DNA of 64,000 nucleotides from Stutzerimonas stutzeri (GTDB lineage Bacteria; Pseudomonadota; Gammaproteobacteria; Pseudomonadales; Pseudomonadaceae): positions 31,776 through 95,775 of the forward strand of contig NZ_POUT01000015.1 in assembly GCF_002890915.1 (NCBI RefSeq), read 5' to 3'. The position numbers and the translations under genes are program-made. This document shows positions 25,390 to 33,312 of the stretch, in pieces. Under the pieces are notes generated by a model that did not search any database, was not told where the DNA came from, and saw only the letters and a program-made list of their open reading frames with translations. The first letter of the stretch is position 1, and each line of letters begins with the position of its first letter.

Positions 25390-27641
25390 GCGAACCCCTC
25401 GACCTGAGCCTGGACGGCGTGGAGCGGCGCTCCCTCGCCGACTTCACCGAGCAGGCCTACCTCAACTATTCCATGTACGTGATCATGGATCGCGCGCTGC
25501 CGCACATCGGCGACGGCTTGAAGCCCGTGCAGCGGCGCATCGTCTATGCCATGAGCGAACTCGGCCTGAACGCCGACGCCAAGCACAAGAAGTCGGCGCG
25601 CACCGTCGGCGACGTGCTCGGCAAGTTCCACCCGCACGGCGACAGCGCCTGCTACGAAGCCATGGTGCTGATGGCGCAGCCGTTCAGCTACCGCTACCCG
25701 CTGGTCGACGGCCAGGGCAACTGGGGTGCGCCGGACGATCCCAAGTCCTTCGCCGCGATGCGCTACACCGAGGCGCGGCTGTCGCGCTATTCCGAGGTGC
25801 TGCTCTCCGAGCTCGGCCAGGGCACGGTGGACTGGGTGCCGAACTTCGACGGCACCCTGGACGAGCCGGCGACCCTGCCGGCGCGCCTGCCCAACCTGCT
25901 GCTCAACGGCACTACCGGCATCGCCGTGGGCATGGCCACCGACGTGCCGCCGCACAACCTGCGCGAGGTCGCCAGCGCCTGCGTGCGCCTGCTCGATGAG
26001 CCCGGCGCCACGGTCGAGCAGCTCTGCGAGCACGTGCAGGGGCCGGACTACCCGACCGAGGCGGAGATCGTCACGCCGCGCGCCGACCTGCTGAAGATCT
26101 ACGAAAGCGGCCGCGGCTCGGTGCGCATGCGCGCCGTATACCGGGTCGAGGACGGCGATATCGTGGTCACCGCGCTGCCGCACCAGGTGTCCGGCGCCAA
26201 GATCCTCGAGCAGATCGCCGGGCAGATGCAGGCCAAGAAGCTGCCGATGGTCGCCGACCTGCGCGACGAATCCGATCACGAGAACCCCTGCCGCATCGTC
26301 ATCATCCCGCGCTCCAACCGGGTCGACGTCGAGGCGCTGATGCAGCACCTGTTCGCCACCACCGACCTGGAGTCCAGCTACCGGGTCAACACCAACGTCA
26401 TCGGCCTCGATGGCCGGCCACAGGTGAAGAACCTGCGGGTGCTGCTCAGCGAATGGCTGACCTATCGCATCGGCACCGTGCGCCGCCGCCTGCAGTTCCG
26501 CCTGGACAAGGTCGAGAAGCGCCTGCACCTGTTGGAAGGCCTGTTGGTGGCCTTCCTCAACCTCGACGAGGTGATCCACATCATCCGCACCGAGGACCAG
26601 CCCAAGCCGGTGTTGATGGCGCGTTTCGAACTCTCCGAGCTGCAGGCCGACTACATCCTCGACACCCGCCTGCGCCAACTGGCGCGGCTGGAGGAAATGA
26701 AGATCCGTGGCGAGCAGGACGAGCTGGCCAAGGAGCGCGAGAAACTGCTGGCGCTGCTCGGCAGCGAAGCCAAGCTGAAGAAGCTGGTGCGCAAGGAGCT
26801 GCTGGAAGACGCCGAGACCTACGGCGACGAGCGCCGTTCGCCGATCGTCGCGCGGGCCGAGGCCCGTGCGCTGGCGGAAAACGAGCTGCTGCCGTCCGAG
26901 CCAGTCACCGTGGTGATTTCCGAGAAGGGCTGGGCGCGTTGCGCCAAGGGCCACGACATCGACGCCACGGGCCTGTCCTACAAGGCCGGCGACAGCTTCA
27001 AGGCAGCCGCCGCCGGACGCTCGAACCAGTACGCGGTGTTCATCGACTCGACCGGGCGCAGCTATTCGCTGGCGGCGCATTCGCTGCCGTCGGCGCGTGG
27101 TCAGGGCGAGCCGCTCACCGGTCGCCTGACCCCGCCGCCGGGTGCCGGCTTCGAATGCGTGCTGCTGCCCGAGGATGAGGCGCTCTACGTGATCGCCTCG
27201 GATGCCGGCTACGGCTTCGTGGTCAAGGGTGAGGACCTGCAGGCCAAGAACAAGGCCGGCAAGGCGCTGCTCTCGCTACCGTCCGGCGCCCGGGTGGTCG
27301 CGCCGCGGCCGCTGGCCAGCCGCGACGAGGACTGGCTGGCGGCGGTGACCACCGAAGGCCGCCTGCTGGTGTTCCCGGTGCGCGACCTGCCGCAGCTGGG
27401 CAAGGGCAAGGGCAACAAGATCATCGGCATCCCCGGCGAGCGGGTCGCCAGTCGCGAGGAATACCTGGTCGACCTCGCCGTGCTGCCGTCCGGCGCGACC
27501 CTGCTCCTGCAGGCCGGCAAGCGCACGCTGTCGCTCAGGGCCGAGGACCTGGAGCACTACAAGGGCGAGCGCGGACGGCGGGGCAACAAGCTGCCACGTG
27601 GCTTCCAGCGCGTCGAAAAGCTGCTGGTGGAAACCTGCTGA
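25386..27641 (+). CDS. parC: DNA topoisomerase IV subunit A
   Basis: A 751-residue topoisomerase subunit. The active-site Tyr is Tyr127 in AMRYTEARLS. The quinolone-contact region HPHGDSACYE has Ser87 and Glu91, the usual sensitive residues. The C-terminal beta-pinwheel domain has the expected repeats. It is translationally coupled to the retropepsin-like gene through ATGA. There is no damage. Confidence 0.97.
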   Translation: MSEPLDLSLDGVERRSLADFTEQAYLNYSMYVIMDRALPHIGDGLKPVQRRIVYAMSELGLNADAKHKKSARTVGDVLGKFHPHGDSACYEAMVLMAQPFSYRYPLVDGQGNWGAPDDPKSFAAMRYTEARLSRYSEVLLSELGQGTVDWVPNFDGTLDEPATLPARLPNLLLNGTTGIAVGMATDVPPHNLREVASACVRLLDEPGATVEQLCEHVQGPDYPTEAEIVTPRADLLKIYESGRGSVRMRAVYRVEDGDIVVTALPHQVSGAKILEQIAGQMQAKKLPMVADLRDESDHENPCRIVIIPRSNRVDVEALMQHLFATTDLESSYRVNTNVIGLDGRPQVKNLRVLLSEWLTYRIGTVRRRLQFRLDKVEKRLHLLEGLLVAFLNLDEVIHIIRTEDQPKPVLMARFELSELQADYILDTRLRQLARLEEMKIRGEQDELAKEREKLLALLGSEAKLKKLVRKELLEDAETYGDERRSPIVARAEARALAENELLPSEPVTVVISEKGWARCAKGHDIDATGLSYKAGDSFKAAAAGRSNQYAVFIDSTGRSYSLAAHSLPSARGQGEPLTGRLTPPPGAGFECVLLPEDEALYVIASDAGYGFVVKGEDLQAKNKAGKALLSLPSGARVVAPRPLASRDEDWLAAVTTEGRLLVFPVRDLPQLGKGKGNKIIGIPGERVASREEYLVDLAVLPSGATLLLQAGKRTLSLRAEDLEHYKGERGRRGNKLPRGFQRVEKLLVETC

Positions 27642-27713
27642 TGTGTTTTGGCGCTGGAATCGGTGACCGGTTTCACGGAAGATAGCCCCCTTTCCAGCCC
27701 GAGATTGCTTTGG

Positions 27714-27729
27714 CAGGGTTTAAACCCTG
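27714..27729. promoter_or_regulatory. 16-bp perfect palindrome CAGGGTTTAAACCCTG
   Basis: A fully symmetric AT-centred palindrome lies 73 bp after parC and 100 bp before the lipoprotein gene. It could be a dimeric regulator site for that gene or part of a weak terminator; no T-run follows. The rest of the 27642-27831 gap shows nothing else. Confidence 0.35.
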
Positions 27730-27831
27730 TTCGACGGGCTCTCGATTGATCAACGCGGCGTTGGTGGATGCCTCTGCATGAGGCATCGGCGTGTGCCTGA
27801 AGAGGCGGCGTATGGCCTGGATCGTGGTGTT

Positions 27832-28545
27832 ATGAAGGTAATGAAGAACGTGTTGCGTGCTCCGATTGTTCTACTGCTGGCCAGCATCGGTCTGACGGGC
27901 TGCATCGGCCTGCAGCCGGCGCCCATGTACCGCCTGGACAGCGGCGCCTCCGAGGTGCCGGAGCGGACCGATGGCGCCGCGGTACTGCTGGAGCCGGTCA
28001 CCCTGGCCGATTACCTGCAGCGCGATGCGCTGTTGCAGCGTCTGGCCGACGGCAGCCTGGCCGCCGATGCGCAGAAGGCGCGCTGGGCGGGCAGCCTGAA
28101 GGCCGACGTCGACCAGTTGCTGCTGCGCCAGCTGGCCTGGCGGCTGAACACCCAGAGCCTGGTACTCGGCCCCGCCGACGAAGGGTTCGCCCCGGATGTG
28201 CAGGTCGAGCTGTCGATCACCCGCCTGGATTCCGGCCCGCAATACCCGGCGGTGCTCGAGGCACAGTGGCGCCTGCGGGACAAGGCCGGCAAGCACCTGG
28301 GCAACCGTCTGGTGCGCCTGCAGGAAGAGCATTTGGGCAGCACCGCCGACCAGGTGCGGGCGCAGAGCGTGCTGTTGCAGCGGCTGAGCGAAATGCTGGC
28401 GGGAGCGATCGAGCCGGCGCTGGCCGCCAAGACGCCGCCCAAGCGTAGCGCCAAGGCACCGGCGAGCAAATCCGCCGAGGCACAGACGCCACGGATTCCG
28501 GCAGTCGAACCGATCCGCACCGACATGGAAGTGTTCCGCTTCTGA
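27832..28545 (+). CDS. PqiC-like ABC-transport auxiliary lipoprotein
   Basis: A 237-residue lipoprotein with signal sequence and lipobox SIGLTGC near residue 21. The ABC_trans_aux (PqiC/DUF330) fold is suggested by PMYRLDSGA after the lipobox, a mid-region VQVELSITRLDS and VLEAQWRLRDK. Family members help MCE/Pqi systems move lipids between membranes. No MCE or permease gene is adjacent here, so it may act alone or with distant genes. The last 35 residues are Ala/Lys/Pro-rich and likely disordered. The ATG at 27832 or at 27841 could be used. Confidence 0.75.
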   Translation: MKVMKNVLRAPIVLLLASIGLTGCIGLQPAPMYRLDSGASEVPERTDGAAVLLEPVTLADYLQRDALLQRLADGSLAADAQKARWAGSLKADVDQLLLRQLAWRLNTQSLVLGPADEGFAPDVQVELSITRLDSGPQYPAVLEAQWRLRDKAGKHLGNRLVRLQEEHLGSTADQVRAQSVLLQRLSEMLAGAIEPALAAKTPPKRSAKAPASKSAEAQTPRIPAVEPIRTDMEVFRF

Positions 28546-28589
28546 CGAGCGAACCCGAACCCTGGCATGGCCCCGCGCAGGTGCGCTTC

Positions 28590-28815
28590 GCGCGCCGCAT
28601 GCAGCGGGGGCCGGCGCTTCGCGGAGCGCACCCTACGGAAAGTCCGGGCGTGTGGCAGGCGGTTCGCGAGCATGGCTCGCTCCTACGGATGACCCCTCGG
28701 ACTTGTAGGCGCCGGCTTGCTGGCGATCCGGCGCAAACGGGGCGTCATGCAGGGTGCGCTCCGCGCACCGAATGCAGTGCGGCCCTGGCAGGTTCGGCGG
28801 GTTGCAACCCGCCCT
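28590..28815. repeat. Several REP-like palindromes between convergent genes
   Basis: TTCGCGAGCATGGCTCGCTC with CTAC after it (28662-28686), then TTGTAGGCGCCGGCTTGCTG with GCGATCC after it (28703-28729), form an opposed REP pair. GCGCTTCGCGGAGCGCACCC and GGGTGCGCTCCGCGCACC are a second inverted pair. The strands of transcription converge here, the usual place for REPs, which can protect 3' ends. Confidence 0.65.
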
Positions 28816-28818
28816 GCG

Positions 28819-30351
28819 TCAGCTGACGCGATTGCGCAGCTCGTGCATGCGCGCCAGCTGGCGTTCGAGCAGCGAAGGGTAGGGCTCCAGCAGGCGCTCG
28901 ACGCAGCAGGCGCCTTCCGGGCTGGCGATCGGGCGGATGCGTGCGCGTTGCTGGATCAGGCGGTCTTCGCTGATGCCGTGTTCCACCAGCAGCAGGTTGC
29001 GGCTGTGCAGCGACAGGGCCAGGGCCGCCTGGGCCGGCTCGCTGAGCAGCAGGTCGCCCTGGCCGAGATCGAACAGCCCTTCACCCTGGGTAAGGCCGAG
29101 CTGCAGCTGCAGGGTGATGCCGCTGTCGGCGACCTCGATCTGCAGTGCATGGCCGAGGGCGCGCATCAGCTCGCCGCAGCAGATCGCGTGGGTCAGATAG
29201 TTCTGCTCGTCGTCCTGGCTGTGGAACAGCATCAGGCTGCTGCCGTCGTTGAGCGTGTGCAGCTCGGCCTGATAGAGCGTGGCCGCCTGCTGCAGGCAGT
29301 CGCGATAGCGTTGCAGCAGTTCGGTCAGGCGCGCCCGCGGCAGGCGCCGCAGCTGATCCTGGGCACCCAGCTGGATCGCCAGCACGGCGCTGCGCGTCGG
29401 GCTTGGCGGCGCTGCCGGCAGCGCTGGCGTGGCAGGCGTCGGCGCGATGGCGAAGGCGTCTTCGTCCAGCGCCTCCGCTTCATCGTAGGGGGCTGCGGCT
29501 GGCCGCATGGACGGTTGCGGTCGGCCATCGTCCAGGTCGATGTCGAAGCGCTCGAGCTGCGGCTCGGGGCGATGCTCGTCGAAGGGATTGTCCTCCTCGT
29601 CCTGGGCGAAGCAGTCGGCGTCCAGGGCGTCGCTGAGGTCCAGCTCCGGTTCGGGTTTTTCCGGCACCAGGCGTGCCTGCAGCTGGCGCGCAAGGTCGCC
29701 GATCTCGTCCTGGCGACCGGCACCGGGGGCAGGGTCGTCGGGGTCGCGCAGCCACAGGCGCAGCTGCATCAGCGGCGTCGACAGCTGTCGGCCGAGGCGC
29801 ATGCTCAGGGTCAGCGCCAAGGCCAGCAGGATCAGGCTGAGCAGCCCCATGCTCTGCAGGCTGATGGTCATCGGCTGCTGGAATTGGCGCATGTCCAGGC
29901 TGACGCGCAGGTGCCCGGCGATCACTTCCTGGAAACTGATCGGGGTCGAGTAGAGCCCGCTGTCGTCACCGAGCAGCCCCTGCTGCGGGCGCGAACCGGA
30001 TTCGGCGAGCACCCGGTTGTCCACGCTGTAGATCGCGGCGTGGGCGACCAGCGGGTTCTTCACCAGGTTGCTCAGCAGCACGTTGAGGCTGAGGATGTCG
30101 TTGGCCACCAGCAGGTCGGTGGCCGAGGCGGCAGTCTGGGTCACCAGGCTCTGGCCGAGGGCGTCGGCCTGCTGCTCCATGGCATGCTTGAACTGCATGC
30201 CGATCACCCACGCATAGATGACCAGCGCCAGCGCCACCAGCAGCAGCGTATGGCTGGCGATACGTAGCACCAGCGGCACGCGGTGCTGGCGCAGTGCGCG
30301 ATAGATCATCAGGAAGAAATTGTCTGGCTTTACGGATGCGGGCCGGTTCAC
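28819..30351 (-). CDS. AhpA/YtjB family membrane protein
   Basis: A 510-residue inner-membrane protein divergent from serB, a position held by YtjB/SmpA relatives in other gammaproteobacteria. It has an N-terminal membrane helix (residues 31-50), a periplasmic sensor-like region with NDILSLNVLLSNLVKNPLVAHAAIYSVDNRVLAE, and a second helix near 160-180. A HAMP-like segment, a long acidic Pro/Ala-rich linker and a C-terminal globular domain follow. The GTG start giving VNRPASVKPDNFF is preferred over the internal ATG at 30309 because relatives keep that N-terminus. Role unknown; the architecture suggests signal sensing. Confidence 0.78.
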   Translation of the reverse strand: MNRPASVKPDNFFLMIYRALRQHRVPLVLRIASHTLLLVALALVIYAWVIGMQFKHAMEQQADALGQSLVTQTAASATDLLVANDILSLNVLLSNLVKNPLVAHAAIYSVDNRVLAESGSRPQQGLLGDDSGLYSTPISFQEVIAGHLRVSLDMRQFQQPMTISLQSMGLLSLILLALALTLSMRLGRQLSTPLMQLRLWLRDPDDPAPGAGRQDEIGDLARQLQARLVPEKPEPELDLSDALDADCFAQDEEDNPFDEHRPEPQLERFDIDLDDGRPQPSMRPAAAPYDEAEALDEDAFAIAPTPATPALPAAPPSPTRSAVLAIQLGAQDQLRRLPRARLTELLQRYRDCLQQAATLYQAELHTLNDGSSLMLFHSQDDEQNYLTHAICCGELMRALGHALQIEVADSGITLQLQLGLTQGEGLFDLGQGDLLLSEPAQAALALSLHSRNLLLVEHGISEDRLIQQRARIRPIASPEGACCVERLLEPYPSLLERQLARMHELRNRVS

Positions 30352-30537
30352 AGAGCGCGGCTCTTCTCGTCGGGAAATTGTCGAGCAGTATACGGAAAGC
30401 GCAGGAGGCGCTGAAGGTCTCCTGTTGCAAGCTGACGAATTGCTTCGTGGCGCTGCGCCGGACTGCGGCGGTTCTCCAGCGCTCCGGCCAGCTGAGGTAG
30501 AATGCCCGCCTTCATAGCCTGCCATGGGAGCTGCGCC

Positions 30538-31752
30538 TTGCGCGAAATCGTCCTGATCAACATCACCGGGGAAGATCGCCCCGGGCTGACGGCGGCCATC
30601 ACCGGCGTGCTCGCCCAGGGTGGCGTGAACATCCTCGATATCGGCCAGGCGGTGATCCACGACACCCTGTCGTTCGGCATCCTGATCGAGATCCCGGACA
30701 ACGAGCGCGCATCCTCCGTGCTCAAGGACGTGCTGTTCATGGGCTACAAGCACGACCAGCAGGTGCGCTTCACCCCGGTGTCCGAGGCCGACTACCAGCA
30801 CTGGGTGGCCGGGCAGGGCAAGCCCCGGCACATCGTCACGCTGCTGACGCGCAAGGTCACCGCCGAACAGCTGCAGCGCGTCAGTGCGATCACCGCCAAG
30901 TACGGGCTGAACATCGACCATATCGAGCGGCTTTCCGGGCGCCGGCCGCTGGACATGCCCGAGGAGCAGGGCAAGGGCTGCATCGAGTTCTCGGTGCGCG
31001 GCGAGCCGGCGGACACCGCGGCGCTGCGGGCGGAGTTCCTCAGCGTGGCGCAGGAATTGAACGTCGACATCGCCTTCCAGCGCGACTCGGTCTACCGGCG
31101 CAACCGGCGCCTGGCGGTGTTCGACATGGATTCGACGCTGATCGAGGCCGAGGTCATCGACGAGCTGGCCAAGGCCGCCGGCGTCGGCGAACAGGTCTCG
31201 GCGATCACCGAGCGCGCGATGCGCGGCGAGCTGGATTTCCGCGCCAGCTTCAAGGAACGCCTGGCCTTGCTGGAAGGGCTTTCCGAAGACGTGCTGGCGG
31301 GCATCGGCGCCAGCCTGCGGCTGACCGAGGGCGCCGAGGTGCTGTTCGCCGAGCTCAAGCGGCTGGGCTACAAGACGGCGATCCTGTCCGGCGGCTTCAG
31401 CTACTTCGCCAAGCAGCTGCAGGCCAAGCTGGGCATCGACTACGTGTTCGCCAACGAGCTGCAGATCGTGAACGGCAAGGTGACCGGCGTGGCCGTCGAG
31501 CCCATCGTCGATGCCCAGCGCAAGGCCGATCTGCTGCGCGAGCTGGCCGAGCGCGAGGGCCTGTGCCTGGAGCAGACCATCGCTGTCGGCGACGGCGCCA
31601 ACGACCTGCCGATGCTCGGCCTGGCTGGCCTGGGCGTCGCCTTCCGCGCCAAGCCGCTGGTCAAGCAGTCGGCCAAGCAGGCGATTTCCACCCTGGGGCT
31701 GGACGGCATTCTCTATCTGCTGGGCTTCAGGGATCGGGACGGGACGGAATAA
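30538..31752 (+). CDS. serB: Phosphoserine phosphatase SerB
   Basis: A 404-residue enzyme for the last step of serine synthesis. Two N-terminal ACT-like regions occur (residues 1-80, with REIVLINITGEDRPGLTAAI, and about 95-180), then a HAD domain with FDMDSTLIEAE near 195, ILSGGFSYF and GDGANDLPML. The start is taken as TTG because GGGAG lies seven bases before it and the protein then begins at REIVLINITG as in relatives. A TAGAAT box at 30498-30503 may be the -10 element. Confidence 0.95.
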   Translation: MREIVLINITGEDRPGLTAAITGVLAQGGVNILDIGQAVIHDTLSFGILIEIPDNERASSVLKDVLFMGYKHDQQVRFTPVSEADYQHWVAGQGKPRHIVTLLTRKVTAEQLQRVSAITAKYGLNIDHIERLSGRRPLDMPEEQGKGCIEFSVRGEPADTAALRAEFLSVAQELNVDIAFQRDSVYRRNRRLAVFDMDSTLIEAEVIDELAKAAGVGEQVSAITERAMRGELDFRASFKERLALLEGLSEDVLAGIGASLRLTEGAEVLFAELKRLGYKTAILSGGFSYFAKQLQAKLGIDYVFANELQIVNGKVTGVAVEPIVDAQRKADLLRELAEREGLCLEQTIAVGDGANDLPMLGLAGLGVAFRAKPLVKQSAKQAISTLGLDGILYLLGFRDRDGTE

Positions 31753-31761
31753 GAGCAGGAT

Positions 31762-31864
31762 GTAGGTTGGGTTGAGCGCACGCAGCGAAGCCCAACGCGC
31801 GGAGCATCAGGCATCGCTTGGGCATGAGTTGGGCTTCGGCGCTTCGCGCCTCAACCCAACCTAC
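31762..31864. repeat. GTAGGTTGGG inverted-repeat pair
   Basis: The left arm GTAGGTTGGGTTGAGCGCACG-CAGCGAAGCCCAAC (31762-31796) and the right arm, ending in CAACCCAACCTAC at 31864, are inverted copies with about 30 spacer bases between. Similar pieces occur at 39.36 and 50.4 kb. It separates convergent serB and adh and could fold as a long stem. Confidence 0.85.
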
Positions 31865-31882
31865 GTTCTACGGCGCCCGTCT

Positions 31883-32956
31883 TCAGGGCTTGATCGCTAC
31901 TTTCAGCACGCCATCGCGCTGGTTGGCGAACAGCTCGTAGGCCTCGCCGATATCGCCCAGTGCGTACTGGTGGGTGACCAGCGGGCCGAAGTCGACGCGT
32001 CCGGAGGCCACCACGTTGAGCAGGCGGCGCATGCGCTCCTTGCCGCCAGGGCACAGCGAGGTGACGATCTTGTTGTCGCCGAGGCCGGCATGGAAGGCGC
32101 CCAGCGGAATGGTCAGGTCGCTGGAATAGACGCCCAGGCTGGACAGCGTGCCGCCCGGCTTGAGCACCCGCAGCGCGTTTTCGAAGGTCGACTGCAGCCC
32201 CAGCGCCTCGATCGAGGCGTCCGCGCCGCGCCCGCCGGTGAGCTTGAGCACTTCCTCGACCACGTCCACGTTGCGGAAATTCAAGGTGACGTCGGCACCC
32301 ATCTGCCGGGCGATATCGAGCCGGGCATCGACGCCGTCCACCGCGATGATGGTGCCGGCGCCGCGCAGCCTGGCGCCGGCGGTGGCGCAGAGCCCGATCG
32401 GGCCCTGGGCGAAGATCACCACGATGTCGCCGATCTTGATGTTGGCCGCCTCGGCGCCGGCAAAGCCGGTGGACATGATGTCCGGGCACATCAGTACCTG
32501 TTCGTCGGTGAGGCCGTCCGGCACCGGTGCCAGGTTGGCCTGGGCGTCGGGCACCAGCACGTATTCGGCCTGGGTGCCGTCGATGGTGTTGCCGAAACGC
32601 CAGCCGCCCATGGGCTTGTAGCCATGGCAGGCGCAGCCGCCATCCTGCGAGGCGAGCCCGTCCTGGCAGGCGTAGGAGGTGAAGCTCGGGCAGATCGCCC
32701 CGGCGATCACGCGCTGGCCTTCCTGGTAGCCCTTCACGTTGCTGCCGAGCTTCTCGATGATGCCCACCGGCTCGTGGCCGATGGTCAGGCCCGGGGCCAC
32801 CGGATACTCGCCCTTGAGGATGTGCACGTCGGTGCCGCAGATGGTGGTGGTGGTGATGCGCAGCAGGGCGTCGTTGGGGCCGATCTCGGGGATCGGCTTG
32901 TCCTGCAGTTCGATGCGGCCCGGTTCGACGAACACGGCGGCTTTCATCATGGCCAT
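31883..32956 (-). CDS. Zinc-dependent alcohol dehydrogenase (MDR family)
   Basis: A 357-residue medium-chain dehydrogenase. The catalytic zinc ligands are in CGTDVH near residue 40 and GHEPVG near 61. A Cys-rich region CPSFTSYACQDGLASQDGGCACHG follows. The Rossmann motif is AQGPIGLCATAGARL. It closely resembles, as remembered, the broad-range alcohol dehydrogenase of Cupriavidus. Short-chain alcohol or acetoin/butanediol-type substrates are possible but not decided by sequence. GAGGAG lies eight bases before the ATG. It is isolated between repeat elements on both sides, which fits an acquired or movable gene. Confidence 0.88.
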   Translation of the reverse strand: MAMMKAAVFVEPGRIELQDKPIPEIGPNDALLRITTTTICGTDVHILKGEYPVAPGLTIGHEPVGIIEKLGSNVKGYQEGQRVIAGAICPSFTSYACQDGLASQDGGCACHGYKPMGGWRFGNTIDGTQAEYVLVPDAQANLAPVPDGLTDEQVLMCPDIMSTGFAGAEAANIKIGDIVVIFAQGPIGLCATAGARLRGAGTIIAVDGVDARLDIARQMGADVTLNFRNVDVVEEVLKLTGGRGADASIEALGLQSTFENALRVLKPGGTLSSLGVYSSDLTIPLGAFHAGLGDNKIVTSLCPGGKERMRRLLNVVASGRVDFGPLVTHQYALGDIGEAYELFANQRDGVLKVAIKP

Positions 32957-32998
32957 GGTGCGGACTCCTCTTCGGAATGGAAGGCGTCCGGACACTCT

Positions 32999-33264
32999 AG
33001 GGTCTGCTCCCGTTTCGTCGCAAGCCGCGTTGCTGCGTCAAATGGCGCCAGGCAAGGCGCGGGACGCAGGTAATGGTGATCCCTTGCCAAGTCCCGCAAC
33101 GCCGCATGGCGCCATTTGCCGCGCAACCCTTCGGGCCGGGCCTGTTTTTGCGCGATGCGGCGTTACTCGTCGCTTATTTGGAATGACCAAACTTCGCTCC
33201 TCGTGCCTTGCTTCGCGCAAAAACAGGCTCCGGCGCGGCCGCGGACGAAGCGGGAACAGACCCT
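32999..33264. repeat. 266-bp element with AGGGTCTG terminal inverted repeats
   Basis: It starts with AGGGTCTGCTCCCGTTTCGT and ends with the reverse complement of AGGGTCTGTTCCCGCTTCGT, so the termini are about 20-bp imperfect inverted repeats. Inside are two hairpins: AAATGGCGCCA with TGGCGCCATTT, and a perfect 15-bp pair CCTGTTTTTGCGCGA (33141-33155) with TCGCGCAAAAACAGG (33213-33227). No protein frame of note is inside. A 125-bp half copy lies at 18771-18895. It accounts for nearly all of the 32957-33312 gap. Confidence 0.85.
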
Positions 33265-33312
33265 GGTCCAGCGGTGTGGCCGAAGGATGACCTCGATCAA
33301 GCGGCGGGCGGA

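Noticed and set aside
25386..27641. Quinolone-resistance change in parC
   Set aside because: Ser87 and Glu91 are the usual sensitive residues, so no known resistance change is visible.
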